From: Nostoc sp. ATCC 43529
GTDB lineage: Bacteria > Cyanobacteriota > Cyanobacteriia > Cyanobacteriales > Nostocaceae
Direction of reading: 5' to 3'
Length of the DNA stretch: 36,543 nt
Assembly: GCA_003326205.1 (NCBI GenBank)
Contig: LWTK01000065.1
Coordinates: 1-36,543, forward strand
In this document: positions 14,176 to 20,848 of the stretch, in pieces
How positions within the stretch are numbered: position 1 is the stretch's first letter
Layout of the letters: each line of letters starts with the position of its first letter
The notes under the pieces: generated by a model
Databases searched by the model: none
The model's input: only the letters and a program-made list of their open reading frames with translations
What the model was told of the DNA's origin: nothing
Made by a program: the position numbers and the translations under genes

Positions 14176-14467
14176 ATACCATTTCACTTTAAAGTTGATA
14201 CAAATACCTTGGTAGGGGCGCACAGCTGTCATACGTGTCAACTTAACGTGAAACCCTTGCTCTTATTAACTTCTATCATTTCTTTCCTTTCTGACTTTGT
14301 GTCCTTAGCGTTCTTTGCGGTTCGTTATCACTCCATCTTTGACACAACGCAGAGAAAAAAAGTCTGTAGAAGCCACCAGGGCTAAATTTACCTTAAGTTG
14401 ACACCAATGCCAAGCTTAGCGCCCCTACGGTAAATCCATATGTATCAAGATTTTCGTGAAATGGTAT
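14176..14467. repeat. 292 bp inverted-repeat element containing a nested element
   Basis: The ends ATACCATTTCAC (14176-14187) and GTGAAATGGTAT (14456-14467) are perfect 12 bp inverted repeats. Similarity continues inward (TTGATACA on both arms, then TAGGGGCG at 14214 against CGCCCCTA at 14421), giving arms of about 45 bp. Inside, at 14235-14404, is a second pair of perfect inverted ends, GTGTCAACTTAA and TTAAGTTGACAC. The structure looks like one miniature element inserted in another. No open frame of note is present. The spacer between ssuA and the aldolase (14016-14811) consists largely of such repeats. Confidence 0.65.
14235..14404. repeat. Nested 170 bp element with perfect 12 bp inverted ends
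   Basis: GTGTCAACTTAA (14235-14246) and TTAAGTTGACAC (14393-14404) bound a 170 bp segment inside the larger palindrome. A closely similar end followed by the same flank (TTAAGTTGATACCAATG...GCCCCTACG) occurs at 26555, so this repeat exists at least twice in the window. Confidence 0.6.
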
Positions 14468-14569
14468 AACACTGCGCTAACAAAATTCAAAATTAAGAAA
14501 GTCAGAATTAGTAAGGCTTTCAGGGTTTGTATCTGTCTCATTATTGGCGTCATGGAGCATTAGTCATTG

Positions 14570-14816
14570 TTCAGAGGGAACAGGGAATAGGGAACTCTTA
14601 AGAGTGTATCCCACAGCAAAAGAGGTGGGATTGAAACAAGGACGTAGTTTTTGTTGCGCTTACGCGTCTGGAAAAACATCTTCCTTAAAAGTGGGCTTTA
14701 AACCCACAACTGAAGTTTTTGTTTCATATTCTTTGTTCCCTGTTCCCCGTTCCCGGTTCCCTTTTTTTGTAATTAGTTTTAGACAAACAACTAATAACTA
14801 ATAACTAATAACTAAT
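14570..14816. repeat. GGGAACAGGGAA inverted repeat block and AATAACT heptamers
   Basis: GGGAACAGGGAATAGGGAAC near 14577 is mirrored by GTTCCCTGTTCCCCGTTCCC near 14734. Between them are two short hairpins (TCCCAC/GTGGGA at 14609-14630 and GTGGG/CCCAC at 14691-14707). At 14791-14816 the heptamer CTAATAA is tandemly repeated, and the stop codon of the aldolase gene (14812-14814) falls inside it. Confidence 0.55.
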
Positions 14817-15573
14817 CCAGCAAATCAGGTTCTTCGCGGACAATCCTTTCATAAAGTGGCTGGAAGCTAAACCATCCACTTTTAGGCGCTCCCACTTGAC
14901 TATGTGTTAAACGGGCTGTTTCGTGTTTGATAATATTGGGTCTACCTGCGGCTTGTGCCAAGAGTTGTGCTTGGCACGATCGCTCTAGGCTAATGTACCA
15001 AAAAGCAGCTTCATCTACCGTATGTCCCACAGTTAAAATGCCGTGGTTACGTAGAATTACGGCTTTAGTTTCCCCCAAAGCTTCCGCCAGTCGTTTGCCT
15101 TCAGATGTATCTAATACGACACCTGTATAATCTTCAAACAGTGCATGGTCTTCGTAAAAAGCGCAAGAATCTTGAGTCAAAGGGTCAAGCAGACGACCCA
15201 AACTCGACCAGGCTTTGCCATAAATTGAATGGGCGTGTGCGGCTGCAACTACGTCAGGTCGAGCCTCATGAATTTGAGAATGGATGGCAAAAGCAGCTTG
15301 ATTTACTTGAGCATCGCCTTTGACCACCTCACCATCTTTATTCACCAAAATCAGGTCAGAAACTCGAATATGACCGAAGTATACTCCCAATGGATTCACC
15401 CAGAAATGGTCTGTAAACTCCGGATCGCGGGCTGTAATATGCCCTGCAATGCCTTCGCTGAAGCCCAAGCGACCAAATAGCCGAAAAGCAGCGGCTAGGC
15501 GTTGCTTGCGGTGGAGGCGTTCATCTTCAACTCGCTCGAATACAGGGGGTTGGGGTCTATAAAACTTGGGCAT
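14812..15573 (-). CDS. Class II aldolase/adducin-family protein
   Basis: This is a 253-residue zinc-dependent class II aldolase/epimerase-fold protein (fuculose-1-phosphate aldolase / L-ribulose-5-phosphate 4-epimerase superfamily). Motifs are GFSEGIAGHITARDPE near 38, FWVNPLGVYFGHIRVSDLILV near 58, AAAHAHSIYGKAWSS near 110 (the HxH zinc ligands) and AVILRNHGILTVG near 170 (third histidine). The frame is open further upstream, but the ATG at 15573 fits the family start and has AGGAGGA about 9 bases before it. It overlaps the upstream cupin gene by 17 bases, so the two are probably translationally coupled. The substrate is unknown; the same-strand neighbours suggest a thiol or C-S compound pathway, but this is only inference. 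Confidence 0.88.
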   Translation of the reverse strand: MPKFYRPQPPVFERVEDERLHRKQRLAAAFRLFGRLGFSEGIAGHITARDPEFTDHFWVNPLGVYFGHIRVSDLILVNKDGEVVKGDAQVNQAAFAIHSQIHEARPDVVAAAHAHSIYGKAWSSLGRLLDPLTQDSCAFYEDHALFEDYTGVVLDTSEGKRLAEALGETKAVILRNHGILTVGHTVDEAAFWYISLERSCQAQLLAQAAGRPNIIKHETARLTHSQVGAPKSGWFSFQPLYERIVREEPDLLD

Positions 15574-16231
15574 GTGCTTTGTCCTCCTCCTGTTTGCAGG
15601 GAGCATTAGAATATCCGGAGCGAAAAGATTTAACGCTGTGAGATTCTGGAATGAATTGGTGACGCCAGATGCAACCAGTATCATTACCGAGAAGATGAAT
15701 GGATACAGATTCGCTCTCGGAGGTAGTTTTGACGGCGTGGATATCACCATCTGGAGGTAGGAGGCGGTAAATATCCCCCCTTTGAAGCGATCGCACTTCA
15801 GTTATTTGTAATTGTGCGTGTCCTTGGGCATTGCCGCTATCTACACGTCGATAGACTGTTTCTTCTTGATTACCTTTGTATAAACCAATTAATCCCCAAG
15901 CTAAATGGTCGTGGACAGGAGTGGTGGAACCTGGGGGAATCACCAAGCTAAAGACTGATAAAGAACGGTCTTTAGCCCGATAAAGTAGCCATTGGCCAAT
16001 ACCACCGCCCATTTTGCTTTCGGGGTTTACTTGGGCAAACTTTTCAGGTAACCATTGCTCTTGAGCAAGTAGCTCTTGAAAATAAGGTTCTAATTTAGCT
16101 AGCTGTTGTGTACGATTTTTCGTAGCATTACCAGTAATTTCACGTACTATTGCTACAAGCGAACGCAACTCTTGGCTTTCAATAAACCATTGGTCTTCGG
16201 GTAATGGTTGTAAAATAGTATCATTAGTCAT
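15557..16231 (-). CDS. Cysteine dioxygenase-like cupin protein
   Basis: This is a 224-residue protein of the double-stranded beta-helix (cupin) fold, resembling bacterial cysteine/thiol dioxygenases. The metal-binding motif PVHDHLAWGLIGLYKGNQEE lies near residue 105 (HxH...E), and the third histidine is in PPDGDIHAVKTTS near 163. The family oxidises cysteine or related thiols to sulfinates with Fe(II) and O2; the actual substrate is not known here. The start at 16231 is an ATG. The 3' end overlaps the start of the aldolase gene by 17 bases, indicating an operon of cupin then aldolase. The last 25 or so residues (CKQEEDKAHAQVL) encode the AGGAGG ribosome site of the downstream gene. Confidence 0.8.
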   Translation of the reverse strand: MTNDTILQPLPEDQWFIESQELRSLVAIVREITGNATKNRTQQLAKLEPYFQELLAQEQWLPEKFAQVNPESKMGGGIGQWLLYRAKDRSLSVFSLVIPPGSTTPVHDHLAWGLIGLYKGNQEETVYRRVDSGNAQGHAQLQITEVRSLQRGDIYRLLPPDGDIHAVKTTSESESVSIHLLGNDTGCIWRHQFIPESHSVKSFRSGYSNAPCKQEEDKAHAQVL

Positions 16232-16425
16232 CTATATTCCTCATTAATCTAAGTAAGTCGGCGTAAATATTCCTCGTAACTTAGTTAATCTTTATTAAAA
16301 TACTTTCGTTTTATTGTGCCAACCTACTCGCTAAGTTTTTTATCTTTGGCGATCGTAGTACTAGTACGTTACAGCAACAATAAAGTTACGGTTTAGAATC
16401 CGTCAAAAGTTTGCACATCAGATTT

Positions 16426-16629
16426 TTACTTTTTACTTTTGACATCAGGATGAATTTTAAAGCCAAGTTGCTCAAGTTTTAAATGGGAAAGCGACTCCTT
16501 GAGGATGATAGTGAACGGATATCGCTGGAATACAGCAGCTTTACCTTGTGACAGCAAAAGCCTAGCACGACTAATACGTACTGGGTATAACGGTTGTTGG
16601 TTGGCATCGAGAATCAAAACTTTGATCAT
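16426..16629 (-). pseudogene. IscB-family (RRXRR/PLMP) N-terminal remnant, 67 aa
   Basis: The peptide reads VLILDANQQPLYPVRISRAR, then LLLSQGKAAVFQRYPFTIIL. This matches the N-terminal PLMP domain of IscB and related RRXRR proteins (LDxNxxPLxPxxPxRARxLLxxGKAAVxxRxPFTIxLK). Intact IscB proteins run to about 400-500 residues, with RuvC segments around an HNH nuclease. Here the frame stops at KIHPDVKSKK, roughly where RuvC-I (usually KIDPGSKTTG) would begin, and the catalytic Asp context is lost. I see no further IscB-like coding after the stop. It could be a stub left by deletion of an IS200/IS605-group element, or a small domesticated protein. The ATG is at 16629. Confidence 0.7.
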
Positions 16630-16812
16630 ATATCAAATTCCTGAAGGATAAATTTACCAAGCATCAAAGCAGACCAAGTGGTGTAATTTTCCCACAAGCG
16701 TCTGGCACTCAAAGTCAAAAAAACTTTGAGCTTTAGGCTGTGTAAACGAAAAGATATGCTGTGTTAGATGGGTGAGAGCTTAGTTACTTTAAGTCCGATA
16801 AGTCGGTCGGAA
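16630..16812 (-). ncRNA. Possible relic of an IscB guide-RNA (omegaRNA) scaffold
   Basis: In IscB loci the guide-RNA scaffold lies directly upstream of the protein gene on the same strand. Here that stretch is non-coding and rich in hairpins: CTCAAAGT/ACTTTGAG (16708-16715 with 16723-16730, perfect 8 bp); CAGAC/GTCTG with inner GTGG/CCAC (16670-16704); and CCGA/TCGG (16795-16806). Position and structure fit, but I cannot compare it with a covariance model, so this is an inference. Confidence 0.3.
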
Positions 16813-16873
16813 AATAGTAGAATATCTATAAACAGAAACTATCACATACAAATTCAAAAAGCAAGTCAACCCC

Positions 16874-16901
16874 TTCTCTGCGAGACGCTACGCGAACGGG
16901 G
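16874..16901. repeat. Dispersed GAGACGCTACGCG repeat
   Basis: CTCTGCGAGACGCTACGCGA is a copy of the dispersed repeat at 14118 and 29330. It lies a few bases beyond the stop codon of the ligase-like gene. Confidence 0.55.
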
Positions 16902-16909
16902 AATTCAGC

Positions 16910-18010
16910 TTAAATTTGATAAGTCTGCCTAATTACCTCTTCTATTGAACCTAAACGATGAAACTTTTCTATTAGTTCATGGGACTTTGTTTTTCGGTTG
17001 GCGAGCAGCTTTTTTAATGGTGTTAAAAAGTGAACATCTGGGTCATCTCCTAGTGCAATTTCAGCTGCTTGCAATACTTTTGTTGCATTCTCAAAAATAT
17101 CCTCGTTATCAAAGCCTTTTTTTGCAGACATTTGGTGCAAAGCTGCATCGGGTACTGTTGCTCTACCCAGTAAGGTTTTATCTAACACCAACCCTTTCAA
17201 TAATGCCAGTAAAGCTGCATAAATCGAGAAATCATCACAACTGTCACAAGCCTTAAATTCAATGCGACCTACTTCAGCCGGAATGCGGGCGATTTTTGTT
17301 AAGGAAGGTCTGCTATTAATCAGTTGTTCTTGTTTCTCAACAAAAACTAGAGCTGCTGGTCTTTTTCCTGTTCGGATAAAAGTCCTTACTGATAGACCAT
17401 CCCATAAAGCTCCATTATAAAAAGGGGAGCTATAACTAAAAGGGACAATGTAGGGACTGTAATAAGTTAATTTTCTGCCAATATCAATTAGATTTTCACT
17501 AGACAAATCTGCTACTGAAATATTTAAATCTGGGCCGTATGTCACCATGTGAATATTAGCAGTTTGTTCGTCAGGTTCAGCCTCTAACTGTTTGATTTCA
17601 TAATCATTTAATGGTGGTTGAGGTATAAAAATGGGATTGTATGGATTAAAACTGACTAAAACGGGTGAGAAACTAAAATTAGCAGCAACCTCACATAATA
17701 AGCGAAAACTTTCTGACAATTCAGTAATAGCACCGTGAATATTAGAATGTATAGTTGTTCTAATTTCAATACCTTTAGAATGGCAGTCTATCACCTGGTC
17801 GGAATCCGCAAATCTTTCAAATCCTTCAATGTACCATCTCTTTTTCTTAATACCCGCATCACCGACGCGCAGCTGAGGATAATCGCTGGCGTATATAGGT
17901 AGCTTTTCAATAATTTGATTGAAATCAGCAAATTTGGTATGGGAAAAATCAGCAAACTTTCCCTCTTTGTTTAAGAAAGCGACTTCATGTTCAATGCCAA
18001 AATGAAACAT
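16910..18010 (-). CDS. Glutamate-cysteine ligase-like (GCS2-type) carboxylate-amine ligase
   Basis: This 366-residue protein resembles the GCS2 group (glutamine-synthetase fold; YbdK/EgtA relatives). It starts FHFGIEHEVAFLN (about 2-14), the usual GxExE-like substrate/metal motif. It continues with GIEIRTTIHSNIHGAITEL near 88, PFSYSSPFYNGALWDGLSVR near 198 and the conserved RIEFKACDSCDDFSIYAALLALLKG near 258. Family members join glutamate to cysteine or another amine using ATP. The cyanobacterial GshA I recall has a different N-terminus, so this may be a second ligase with another substrate. No membrane segment or signal is present. The start at 18010 is an ATG directly before the conserved motif. 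The surrounding minus-strand genes also concern sulfur compounds. Confidence 0.65.
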   Translation of the reverse strand: MFHFGIEHEVAFLNKEGKFADFSHTKFADFNQIIEKLPIYASDYPQLRVGDAGIKKKRWYIEGFERFADSDQVIDCHSKGIEIRTTIHSNIHGAITELSESFRLLCEVAANFSFSPVLVSFNPYNPIFIPQPPLNDYEIKQLEAEPDEQTANIHMVTYGPDLNISVADLSSENLIDIGRKLTYYSPYIVPFSYSSPFYNGALWDGLSVRTFIRTGKRPAALVFVEKQEQLINSRPSLTKIARIPAEVGRIEFKACDSCDDFSIYAALLALLKGLVLDKTLLGRATVPDAALHQMSAKKGFDNEDIFENATKVLQAAEIALGDDPDVHFLTPLKKLLANRKTKSHELIEKFHRLGSIEEVIRQTYQI

Positions 18011-18172
18011 TATGTATACCTTAACTAATGATAATTAACGTCAACAAAAACCGCGATTAATTGACACCGCTCGGTTTGATTAAAAAACTGTCGCCCGATA
18101 ACCATAAGGCCTGGTCAGTTAATGGCAAATATTGAATGATACCTAAGTTAACTGTGGCTTTACTTATGGATA

Positions 18173-18296
18173 CTAGTGGTCTGTCCCATTAATTTTAATG
18201 AGTTTGTAGTAAGCACAAAGCGTGCTTAAAAATCAAGGACTAAAGTCCTAACTACAAACTTATTTACTTGTCATAACTAATGCGACGAACCACTAG
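18173..18296. repeat. 124 bp miniature inverted-repeat element
   Basis: CTAGTGGT (18173) and ACCACTAG (18289-18296) are perfect inverted ends. The arms continue imperfectly (GTCCCATTAATTTTAATGAG, then TTTGTAGT, against the right arm containing AGTTTGTAGT in reverse). The middle has an AGGACTAAAGTCCT hairpin. It lies in the 630 bp spacer (18011-18640), where no gene is seen; the rest is AT-rich with one HIP1 octamer near 18443. Confidence 0.65.
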
Positions 18297-18640
18297 ATTA
18301 CACGCATTAATTTCTCCTTGTGAGGATAATTGGAAAATTTTCTCAAAAGGATTCTGAGATAGATTTTAGCTCAAGACTGAGTATGGAGATTTGAAAACTT
18401 GCTTGGGTTAAGCTCAACCCAAGCGTATTGTTTCAAAGATGGCGCGATCGCTTTGTTGATTTTTGTCTGGGGAAACTGCAAAAATTAAATTAATGTGAAT
18501 TCGATGTATGGGATTTTGACTAAATTAATCAACTGTTCTGCAATGCCGTTGATTTACAAGCCGCTACTACACCTACTATCCTCATAGTCACCAGGTAGGG
18601 TAGCTTAGTAGTGACTAAGGAAAGCGTGAAGCGTAAGTTT

Positions 18641-19321
18641 ATGACAAGTACTGTTCAATCCCCCTACAGCAGCGAACAAATTGCCGCTTGGTTGCGTGGA
18701 CTGCTTACTATTGCTTGGGCTGATGGCAATTTTGATGAACAAGAACAACAAATAATTGCCAGCATCACTAAAGATCAATTAGCTCCTAAAATTCAATGGG
18801 ACGACTCGCCAGAGATCATTTCGCCTGAGGAACTAGCCGCAGTGTTGGGCAAAGGTACACCAGCAGCGGAAAATTTCTTGCGGACAGCGGTGATGGTAGC
18901 GATCGCAGATGGTACTTATTCTCCCAGTGAAGATGAGGTTTTGCAACAGTTCTGCCAAGCCTTAGAACAACCGCAGGATATACTCGAAGCCCTCCGCCAC
19001 ACCCTAGAACACCCAGAGCAAATTACCCCCACTATCCCTGCAACTGGACTCACAAAACGTCAAATTGACGCACTACATCCCCTGCGCGAATGGCTTGATG
19101 GACTAGATATCCAAGACCCAAGAGTAGCCCGCTTTTTGTGTAAAATGATTCCCTCCCAGTGTCCCTTTGAGCGTGATGTCACTCTATTCGGACACAAAAT
19201 TGTCCATATACCACCGATGTGTAAAATTAACCCATTGTATGAACAACTGGTGGGCTTACGTTTTCGTGCCCTCTCCTATTTAGCAGATAAATGCGGTGAA
19301 GATGTTTCGCCATATATTTAG
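18641..19321 (+). CDS. TerB-like / Mo-dependent nitrogenase C-terminal-domain protein
   Basis: This is a 226-residue cytosolic protein. The N-terminal half (about 10-130) is TerB-like: two helical units with acidic motifs (WADGNFDEQEQQII and AIADGTYSPSEDEVLQQF) of the kind that bind metal in TerB. The C-terminal half (about 145-226) carries the domain named after the Mo-dependent nitrogenase C-terminus, with LHPLREWLDGLDIQDPRVAR, FLCKMIPSQCPFERDV and CKINPLYEQLVGLRFRAL. This domain is common as a stand-alone module in cyanobacteria and does not make the protein a nitrogenase. I prefer the ATG at 18641 (MTSTVQSPYS); an in-frame GTG at 18611 would add 10 residues. No nif gene is nearby. The molecular function is not known. 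Confidence 0.82.
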   Translation: MTSTVQSPYSSEQIAAWLRGLLTIAWADGNFDEQEQQIIASITKDQLAPKIQWDDSPEIISPEELAAVLGKGTPAAENFLRTAVMVAIADGTYSPSEDEVLQQFCQALEQPQDILEALRHTLEHPEQITPTIPATGLTKRQIDALHPLREWLDGLDIQDPRVARFLCKMIPSQCPFERDVTLFGHKIVHIPPMCKINPLYEQLVGLRFRALSYLADKCGEDVSPYI

Positions 19322-19360
19322 TCATTAGTTATTAGTCATTAGTCATTAGTCATTAATTAG
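19321..19360. repeat. TTAGTCA heptamer array upstream of the four-helix gene
   Basis: About five imperfect copies of the heptamer CATTAGT stand directly after the preceding stop codon. The same heptamer occurs in reverse orientation at 19778-19824. This is a short tandemly repeated sequence of the kind known from filamentous cyanobacteria. Confidence 0.7.
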
Positions 19361-19368
19361 GCAGCATA

Positions 19369-19743
19369 ATGTCAAGTAGGAGGTTTCAAGATTTACGGGT
19401 TTATCAATTGGCAGAAAGATTAGCTGACGACATCTGGAAAATCGTTAATGGATGGGAGTCATTACCACAAGATACAGTAGGTAAACAGATTATCCGTTCA
19501 GCGGATAGCATTGGTGCCAACATAGCAGAAGGAGTGCGACGAGGGAGTTATCAAGAGAATCGGCGATTCGTCAGAATAGCGAGGGGGTCTTTATATGAAA
19601 CTCAACACTGGCTAAGACGAGCATATAGCCGTAACCTGTTAACAGATCGACAGGTAGATGCACTCAAACTAATCATTAATGACCTTGCACCCCAATTAAA
19701 CGCATACCTAAAGTCAATTGGCAATATTCCAAATGACCAATGA
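19369..19743 (+). CDS. Four-helix-bundle protein (S23/23S rRNA intervening-sequence family)
   Basis: This 124-residue all-helical protein has the family hallmarks: RFQDLRVYQLAERLADDIWK near residue 5, GKQIIRSADSIGANIAEGVR near 38, RRFVRIARGSLYETQHWLRR near 66 and a final helix (DRQVDALKLIINDLAPQLNAY). Relatives are encoded within 23S rRNA intervening sequences or as free-standing genes; their function is not established. Here the gene stands alone between rRNA-unrelated genes and is flanked by heptamer arrays in opposite orientation (19321-19360 and 19778-19824), which makes it look like an inserted cassette. The start ATG at 19369 has AGG 8 bases upstream. Confidence 0.88.
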   Translation: MSSRRFQDLRVYQLAERLADDIWKIVNGWESLPQDTVGKQIIRSADSIGANIAEGVRRGSYQENRRFVRIARGSLYETQHWLRRAYSRNLLTDRQVDALKLIINDLAPQLNAYLKSIGNIPNDQ

Positions 19744-19777
19744 CCATTGGAAAGACTTGGGTTAATTCTTGTCTGCA

Positions 19778-19824
19778 CTAATGACCAATGACTAATGACC
19801 AATGACTAATGACTAATGACTAAT
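19778..19824. repeat. TGACTAA heptamer array running into the obg start codon
   Basis: About six copies of AATGACTAATGACC-type heptamers end one base before the ATG of obg, so the normal ribosome-site position is occupied by repeat DNA. The array is inverted relative to that at 19321. Confidence 0.7.
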
Positions 19825-19825
19825 T

Positions 19826-20848
19826 ATGCAATTTATTGACCAAGCAGAAATTGAAGTTGCAGCTGGCAAAGGCGGCGACGGTATTGTCGCCTTCCGGCGG
19901 GAGAAATATGTACCGGCTGGTGGCCCGTCTGGTGGTAACGGAGGGCGGGGTGGTTCGGTCATTTTCGTTGCCGATCAAAACCTACAAACGTTGCTGGATT
20001 TTAGATATAATCATCGCTTTCAAGCCGAAAACGGTAGTCGTGGAGGCCCGAATAATTGCACTGGGGCTAATGGCAAAGATTTGATTATTGAGGTTCCCTG
20101 CGGTACAGCTGTTTATGATGCCGAAACTGGGGAATTGTTGGGGGATTTAACTGAGCCTCAGCAGACTTTACGTATTGCCCAAGGTGGCAAAGGTGGACTG
20201 GGAAACCAGCATTTTTTGAGCAACCGTAACCGCGCCCCAGAATACGCTCTTCCAGGATTACCAGGGGAAATAAAGCAGTTGCGCCTGGAGTTGAAACTTT
20301 TGGCAGAAGTCGGAATTATTGGCTTACCAAATGCTGGTAAATCGACTTTAATTTCATCTTTATCAGCTGCACGCCCAAAAATCGCAGACTACCCTTTCAC
20401 GACTTTGATCCCCAATTTGGGTGTAGTGCGGAAACCCACTGGTGATGGTACCGTTTTCGCTGACATTCCCGGACTAATTGAAGGAGCTGCCCAAGGTGCT
20501 GGACTAGGACATGATTTTTTACGTCATATCGAGCGCACGCGGGTGCTACTGCACTTGATTGATGCCACTAGCGATGATGTGATTGGAGATTATAACACGA
20601 TTCAGCAAGAATTAAAAGCTTATGGAAGAGGTTTGGCAGAGCGATCGCAAATTTTAGCGTTAAATAAAATTGATGCAGTCGATCGCGAAACTGTAGATTT
20701 GGAAGCATTAGCTACCCAACTGAATCATCTGTCCTACGCCCCAGTTTTTTTGATTTCAGCAGTTACCCGCACCGGCTTAGAGCCAATGTTACAGCAAATC
20801 TGGGAAATTCTCGACCAAATCCAGCCTGCTGAAGAATTATTTCGATAA
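19826..20848 (+). CDS. obgE: GTPase Obg/CgtA
   Basis: This is an essential-type ribosome-associated GTPase that acts in late 50S assembly and stress signalling. Residues 1-158 form the glycine-rich Obg fold (IEVAAGKGGDGIVAFRREKY, GGPSGGNGGRGGSVIF). Residues 160-330 form the G domain with G1 GLPNAGKST, switch YPFTTLIPNLG, G3 DIPGLIEGA, G4 NKID and G5 ISAV. At 340 residues it lacks the long C-terminal extension of some homologues, which is usual for cyanobacteria. The start ATG at 19826 gives the standard MQFIDQAEIEV N-terminus. No Shine-Dalgarno is visible, because the upstream sequence is a heptamer repeat. The stop codon abuts the stop of the convergent histidine kinase with no bases between. 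Confidence 0.96.
   Translation: MQFIDQAEIEVAAGKGGDGIVAFRREKYVPAGGPSGGNGGRGGSVIFVADQNLQTLLDFRYNHRFQAENGSRGGPNNCTGANGKDLIIEVPCGTAVYDAETGELLGDLTEPQQTLRIAQGGKGGLGNQHFLSNRNRAPEYALPGLPGEIKQLRLELKLLAEVGIIGLPNAGKSTLISSLSAARPKIADYPFTTLIPNLGVVRKPTGDGTVFADIPGLIEGAAQGAGLGHDFLRHIERTRVLLHLIDATSDDVIGDYNTIQQELKAYGRGLAERSQILALNKIDAVDRETVDLEALATQLNHLSYAPVFLISAVTRTGLEPMLQQIWEILDQIQPAEELFR

Noticed and set aside
14605..14710. A CRISPR array
   Set aside because: Only one repeat-like unit is present, with no regular spacing of further copies and no cas genes. It is kept only as a low-interest observation.
14544..14801. 85-codon plus-strand open frame before the aldolase stop
   Set aside because: It consists of GGGAACAGGGAA-type inverted repeats and hairpins and has no protein-like pattern.
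18641..19321. A nitrogenase subunit
   Set aside because: Only the small C-terminal domain named after Mo-nitrogenase is present, without cofactor-binding regions.
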